Below the pieces are notes generated by a model. It was not told the DNA's origin and did not search any database. It worked only from the letters and a program-made list of their open reading frames with translations. A stretch of DNA of 36,597 bases, taken from positions 1 to 36,597 of the forward strand of contig JACRCI010000102.1 of the NCBI GenBank assembly GCA_016219105.1, given 5' to 3'. This document shows positions 32,610-36,597 of this stretch, piece after piece. The stretch is from Deltaproteobacteria bacterium. Lineage in GTDB: Bacteria; Desulfobacterota; GWC2-55-46; DRQE01. The translations under genes were made by a program, and so were the position numbers. How positions within the stretch are numbered: position 1 is the first letter of the stretch; the number at the start of each line of letters is the position of its first letter.

Positions 32610-34028
32610 ATGAAAAAAATCCTTCTTGTCCTCAGCGGCGCGACGGCCCTTGTTCTTGCAGCAGTCATCTTCGCCCTTACCTTCGACATAAATTCTTACA
32701 AGACCCGCATAGAGGCCGCCGCCTCCGAGGCCGCGGGGATGGATGTCCGCATTAACGGCAAAATCAAGCTCACGTTCCTTCCCCGTGCGGGCGTATCGTT
32801 TGAAAATATCCTGATACGGAACCACGGCGCGGACGTGGCATCGGCGGAAAAGGCGGTGGTGGGGATAAGACTGCTTCCGCTGTTGAGGCGGGAAGTACTC
32901 ATACGTCAGGTCGGGATCATCTCCCCCAGGTTATTCATCACCAAAGACGGCAGAGGGCGCTTCAACTTCGAAACACCCGGGAAAAAACCCGCCGGAAAAG
33001 AATCTCCCGCGGGATCTTTTGATGTGGGAAGGGTCTTCATCAAAGGGGGGCGCGTCCTGTATCTGAACGAAGGGTCGGGCGCAAAAACCGAGGCGAACGG
33101 GTGCGACCTTGAGGTCGAAAACCTGTCAGCCGGCGGAGGAGGGTTTCCCGGCGCCCTCTCCTTCGACGGGCAACTGTTATGCGAAGAAGTGAAGGCGAAA
33201 GGATTGAGGGTCTCGGATATCCGCGCTGTCATCAAAACCCGTGGAGGGAAGTTTGAGGCAAAACCTTTCACGATGAAGATCTTCGGCGGCGGCGGCAAAG
33301 GGAGCGTAATGGGTTCCATGACGGGCGAAAGCCCCGAATACTCGGTTGATTTCGCGATCACGAAATTCCGTTTCGAAGAGGTGCTCGGGGCGTTTAAACG
33401 GAAAAAATCCGTACGCGGCGAACTGGACCTGAAATCGCGTCTCGCCGTGAAGGGCAAAAACGCGGATGAGATGACGCGGTCGGCGCGGGGAGAGATTTCG
33501 CTGCGGGGGCAAAACCTCTTTCTCGAAGGCCTCGACCTCGACCGTATATTGGAGAAGTACAAAAAGAGCCAGAACGTCAACCTGGCCGATGCGGGGGCAT
33601 TCTTAATGGCGGGCCCTCTGGGGGCGCTATTGACAAAGGGCTACGACTTCGGGAGTATCTACGGGGAATCCCTGAGGGGAGAGGGCGCGATACGGGAACT
33701 CGCCTCTGACTGGAAGATAGCGAACGGCGTCGCCGAGGCAAAGGACGTGGCCTTCACCACGGGTAAAAACCGCATCGCCTTCAAGGGGAGGCTCGATTTT
33801 ATCCATGACAGGTTCGAGGACGTGACGATCGCCGTGCTCAACGCGGACGGCTGCGCCGTATACAGCCAGAGGATACACGGCGCCTTTAAAAACCCGCGGA
33901 TGGACCGGCCGGGCACCATCCTCAGTTCGCTCCTGGGTCCGGGCATCTCTCTCGCGAAGAAACCAATCGAGACGCTCCGAGAGGGCAGATGCGAGGTCTT
34001 TTACCGCGGGTCGCTCAAACAACCCTGA
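32610..34028 (+). CDS. AsmA-family envelope protein
   Basis: 472 residues. An N-terminal membrane helix (about 3-23) is followed by the AsmA opening FDINSYKTRIEAAASEAAGMDVRINGKIKLTFLPRAG-like region, a repetitive beta-rich middle and a C-terminal AsmA_2-like part (TGKNRIAFKGRLDF). AsmA/YhdP/TamB-type proteins span the periplasm and are linked to phospholipid transport to the outer membrane and its assembly. It is shorter than E. coli AsmA (about 617). ATG at 32610 has only a weak GCGAAG upstream. It stands alone, 160 bp before the ABC-F gene. Confidence 0.85.
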   Translation: MKKILLVLSGATALVLAAVIFALTFDINSYKTRIEAAASEAAGMDVRINGKIKLTFLPRAGVSFENILIRNHGADVASAEKAVVGIRLLPLLRREVLIRQVGIISPRLFITKDGRGRFNFETPGKKPAGKESPAGSFDVGRVFIKGGRVLYLNEGSGAKTEANGCDLEVENLSAGGGGFPGALSFDGQLLCEEVKAKGLRVSDIRAVIKTRGGKFEAKPFTMKIFGGGGKGSVMGSMTGESPEYSVDFAITKFRFEEVLGAFKRKKSVRGELDLKSRLAVKGKNADEMTRSARGEISLRGQNLFLEGLDLDRILEKYKKSQNVNLADAGAFLMAGPLGALLTKGYDFGSIYGESLRGEGAIRELASDWKIANGVAEAKDVAFTTGKNRIAFKGRLDFIHDRFEDVTIAVLNADGCAVYSQRIHGAFKNPRMDRPGTILSSLLGPGISLAKKPIETLREGRCEVFYRGSLKQP

Positions 34029-34188
34029 AGATTTCCTTCTCCCTGTGCATTATCGCTTACCTATTGCCTTTCCACCCGCGCGATTTACATCTGACAGGCT
34101 TCCAAAATCAGCTATCCGTCCTCCATATGAATAACAAAACTGCTTTTTCTGATGCAAAGCCGGGTTTTTCATGTTATGATTATTTGTT

Positions 34189-36012
34189 ATGATACAGGTA
34201 TCCAACCTTTCAAAATCTTATACCGCCGCGTCTCTTTTCGAGGACGTTACCTTTTCCGTGGGGAAAAACGAAATCATCGGATTGGTCGGGCGGAACGGTT
34301 CGGGGAAATCAACCCTTTTAAAAATCATTTCAGGCCTTGAAAACTACGATGAAGGCGGGATCAGCGCCCCCAAGGGATATAAGCTGGGTTATCTGGATCA
34401 GCATATTCATTTTACGCGAAGCACTCTGTTGGAGGAATGCTGCCAGGTTCTCGGCGCGGAAGAACAATATGACCATTATAAGGCCGAAAAAATCCTCTTT
34501 GGCCTTGGTTTTACTGAAAACGACCTTCACCGCCCGCCCTCTGAATTCTCCGGAGGGTTCCAGCTGCGGATAAACCTGACCAAGACATTGCTTGAGGGTC
34601 CGGACCTCCTGCTCCTGGATGAACCAACCAACTATTTGGACATCCTGAGCCTTCGGTGGCTTCGAAGGTTCTTAAAGAGCTTTCGCGGAGAAGCGATCCT
34701 CATAACCCATGACCGCGAGTTCATGGATTCCGTAACGACTCACACGATGGGCATTCACAGGGGCAGGGTGAGCAAGATCAAAGGCCCGACCGAAAAATAC
34801 TACGCGCAGATTATGCTGGATGAGGAGATCCATGAAAAAACCCGTCAAAATCAGGAAAAGAAGATCAAGGATTTGAGGAAGTTCGTGGATAGATTCGGGG
34901 CCAAGGCCTCCAAGGCCGCTCAGGCCCAATCCAAACTGCGGCAGATTGAAAAAATGGAGGTTCTCGCCGAGATCAGGCCGGAATATCAACTCGGGTTCCG
35001 TTTCAACTATAAACCCATTCCAGCCAAGGTATGCATGCAGGCGGAGGGCCTTGCCTTTTCATACACCGGAGACCCGAAGGACAATCTTTTTGAAAATCTG
35101 TCCTTCCAGATAAAACCGGAAGACCGGTTGGCCGTCATAGGCAAGAACGGGAAAGGTAAGACGACCCTTTTAAACGTATTGGCGCAAACGACGCGGCCAA
35201 CCGCGGGTTCCGTCAATTTCCATCCCGGCGTTTCCGTGGGTTATTATCAACAGACCAACCGGAAGGATTTGAACCCCAACAATACCGTGGCCGATGAAAT
35301 CGCCGAGGCAAATCCGCACCTGAGCCCTTCTCAAAGCCGGGCCATCTGCGGGGCCATGATGTTCAGCGGGGATATGGCCAAGAAAAAGATCTCGGTGCTT
35401 TCCGGCGGAGAGCAAAGCAGGGTTTTGTTGGGCAAGATATTGGCTCATCCCGCGAACCTGTTGTTCCTGGACGAACCCACCAACCACCTGGACATGGACT
35501 CCATCGAGGTGATGACTCAAGAGATAAAAAAGTTCCCGGGGGGCGTGGTCATCGTCACTCATAACGAGGAAATGTTAAGAGTCCTGGCCAATAAGCTCGT
35601 CATCTTCCATGAAAAAAAGGCGCAATTTTTTCCGGGAACCTACGACGAGTTTTTGGAAACAATAGGCTGGGAAGAGGAATCTTCCACTGAAAAGGCAAAT
35701 GAAAAATCAAAGGAAAAGCCTTTAAACAAGCATTCAAAACCGCAAGACGCAGGCCCGGCAAAAAAACAAACCCGGGGACTGAAGTCGCTTAAAAAAGACT
35801 ACGAGAACATGGAAAGTGAGATTATAAAATTAGAAGACGACCTTAAAAATAAAAACGAAGAAGTCCTCAAGATGGTACGGGAGAAAGATGACGCGTCTCA
35901 AATCCAGGAACTCTACAAAACCATCGGCGAGATGCAATCGCGGATTGACGACTGCTACTTGAAAATGGAAGCGCTCTTCCGGCAGATGGATAGTCTGCGC
36001 GTTACCGCTTGA
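34189..36012 (+). CDS. ABC-F family ATPase (YheS/Uup-like)
   Basis: 607 residues, two ABC domains on one chain and no membrane part. Walker A motifs are GRNGSGKST (34-42) and GKNGKGKTT (318-326); signatures are SGGFQLR and LSGGEQSR; Walker B segments are LLLLDEPTNYLD and LLFLDEPTNHLD. The linker contains FVDRFGAKASKAAQAQSKLRQIEKM, as in ABCF3/YheS types, and a Lys-rich linker leads to a C-terminal coiled coil (about 525-600) as in Uup. ABC-F proteins act on ribosomes in translation rescue or antibiotic protection. No ribosome site precedes ATG (GTTATGATACAG), and the region looks more AT-rich than its neighbours, which might indicate transfer. Confidence 0.92.
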   Translation: MIQVSNLSKSYTAASLFEDVTFSVGKNEIIGLVGRNGSGKSTLLKIISGLENYDEGGISAPKGYKLGYLDQHIHFTRSTLLEECCQVLGAEEQYDHYKAEKILFGLGFTENDLHRPPSEFSGGFQLRINLTKTLLEGPDLLLLDEPTNYLDILSLRWLRRFLKSFRGEAILITHDREFMDSVTTHTMGIHRGRVSKIKGPTEKYYAQIMLDEEIHEKTRQNQEKKIKDLRKFVDRFGAKASKAAQAQSKLRQIEKMEVLAEIRPEYQLGFRFNYKPIPAKVCMQAEGLAFSYTGDPKDNLFENLSFQIKPEDRLAVIGKNGKGKTTLLNVLAQTTRPTAGSVNFHPGVSVGYYQQTNRKDLNPNNTVADEIAEANPHLSPSQSRAICGAMMFSGDMAKKKISVLSGGEQSRVLLGKILAHPANLLFLDEPTNHLDMDSIEVMTQEIKKFPGGVVIVTHNEEMLRVLANKLVIFHEKKAQFFPGTYDEFLETIGWEEESSTEKANEKSKEKPLNKHSKPQDAGPAKKQTRGLKSLKKDYENMESEIIKLEDDLKNKNEEVLKMVREKDDASQIQELYKTIGEMQSRIDDCYLKMEALFRQMDSLRVTA

Positions 36013-36109
36013 AACAGGGACAGCGGCCGTAATTCCGCCATCTTTTCCAAGCCCTTAACGCCACCATTACTGTAAACCGCCCCGCGATTCAATGAAAAGG
36101 GGGTCGGCC

Positions 36110-36481
36110 TCACTTCTTCTCCCCTTCCAGATGGAACCTGTGCAGGAAACGGTGGAGTATGGGCGCGAAAAATATTCCGGCAACGACTATGAAGACAAGT
36201 CCTGAAAAGAGCGCGTAGCATCCGGCGAATATCTTGCCGGCCGTCGAATGGAGCTCATTTACCGGGCCCATGCCGCCAAGTATCATGGAGGCGTTTAGAA
36301 ACGCATCCACCCAGGCAATCCCCTCTATGAAATGATATCCCAACATCCCGGCGAACAGGGCGGCCGCGACGACAAGCGACGCCACGGCCGCGCTCCTTAA
36401 AAGACGCGCTATAAACACGCCGAGGGGCACTATCGGCTGGCCTCTGTGTTCGAACACCGGGAGTATCCTTACTTTTTTCAT
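36110..36481 (-). CDS. Small two-helix membrane protein, ion-channel-like layout
   Basis: 123 residues from ATG at 36481 (the frame extends upstream through the promoter, where it looks non-coding). A basic N-terminus (KKVRILPVFEHRGQPIVPLGVFIARLL) precedes helix 1 (about 28-48), a loop with FIEGIAWVDAFLNASMILGGMGPV, helix 2 (about 83-106) and a His-rich tail (ILHRFLHRFHLEGEKK). The helix-pore loop-helix layout recalls two-helix potassium channels, but the loop reads GGMGPV in place of the TVGYG filter. I do not know its function. It converges with the ABC-F gene. Confidence 0.65.
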   Translation of the reverse strand: MKKVRILPVFEHRGQPIVPLGVFIARLLRSAAVASLVVAAALFAGMLGYHFIEGIAWVDAFLNASMILGGMGPVNELHSTAGKIFAGCYALFSGLVFIVVAGIFFAPILHRFLHRFHLEGEKK

Positions 36482-36494
36482 ATATGGATGGGAG

Positions 36495-36524
36495 ATTATA
36501 CACCCGGGGCGAGCGGCCTGTAAA
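36495..36524 (-). promoter_or_regulatory. Promoter very close to the start of the small membrane protein gene
   Basis: Minus strand TTTACA (36519-36524) and TATAAT (36495-36500) are 18 bp apart. The -10 ends only 13 bases before ATG, so the leader would be about 6-7 nt and no ribosome site fits, suggesting leaderless or near-leaderless translation. Confidence 0.6.
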
Positions 36525-36597
36525 GCGCAACCCGTCCGCAAAGAGTTGCGAATTGCCATGCAACCCAAAAAATGGGATGGCCCGTGTCAGCAAAAAA

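Noticed and set aside
32442-32825. 127-codon minus-strand frame across the stem-loops before AsmA
   Set aside because: Runs through a terminator-like stem and the AsmA start; no family resemblance.

Overview
The window reads as chromosome of a G+C-rich Gram-negative bacterium with a respiratory, cytochrome-rich metabolism. Visible signs are c-type cytochromes with CXXCH motifs, a twin-arginine signal, a lipobox protein, an AsmA-type envelope protein and several TTG/GTG starts. Alternative complex III next to a CydA-like oxidase subunit recalls Nitrospirota, and the hydrogenase-related membrane complex without Ni ligands recalls Geobacter-type deltaproteobacteria. I cannot fix the phylum without searches. 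Nearly all genes from 1 to 31.7 kb are on the minus strand; the right end is mostly plus strand. No rRNA, tRNA or CRISPR array was seen.

Left end (1-1.1 kb): the edge cuts an insertion sequence, leaving its end with 24-bp repeats and the first 15 codons of a transposase. A stress block follows, read right to left: dnaK, a zinc-finger-less DnaJ, a ClpA/ClpC-type unfoldase and a universal stress protein.

Core (6.9-20.5 kb): one long co-directional run behind a good sigma70-type promoter at 20465-20493. Order is pentaheme ActA, ActB split in two (molybdopterin-type and Fe-S subunits), ActC, ActD, ActE, ActF, a tetraheme c554-like cytochrome, a CydA-like membrane oxidase subunit without a recognisable subunit II, a membrane-anchored diheme cytochrome c, a tandem universal stress protein, and a radical SAM/SPASM protein of the AhbC/NirJ type with a PCP_red tail. 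The inferred job is quinol oxidation by alternative complex III, transfer through the cytochromes, and reduction of O2 (or another small acceptor) at the CydA-like subunit. This is the strongest candidate for an unusual system here.

Middle (20.6-28.6 kb): a bacterioferritin-like gene, then a six-gene complex I / group 4 hydrogenase-like operon (HyfB, C, E, F, G, I-type subunits). The large subunit has lost all NiFe cysteines and there is no NuoI/HyfH-type ferredoxin subunit, so it looks like an Ehr-type complex of unknown redox partner.

Right part (28.9-36.6 kb): a secreted protein with weak YHS-like motifs, a three-gene envelope operon (PpiC/SurA-like lipoprotein, HAMP membrane protein, HEXXH peptidase-like protein), a secreted Lys/Ala-rich protein, an AsmA-family protein, an ABC-F ATPase and a small two-helix membrane protein.

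A GC-rich DNA repeat family (cores CCGTCGAGGACGGC and GGCCGGCAAGGCCGGCTGGTTGG) lies in intergenic DNA and also in frame inside three or four genes of the Ehr-like operon.
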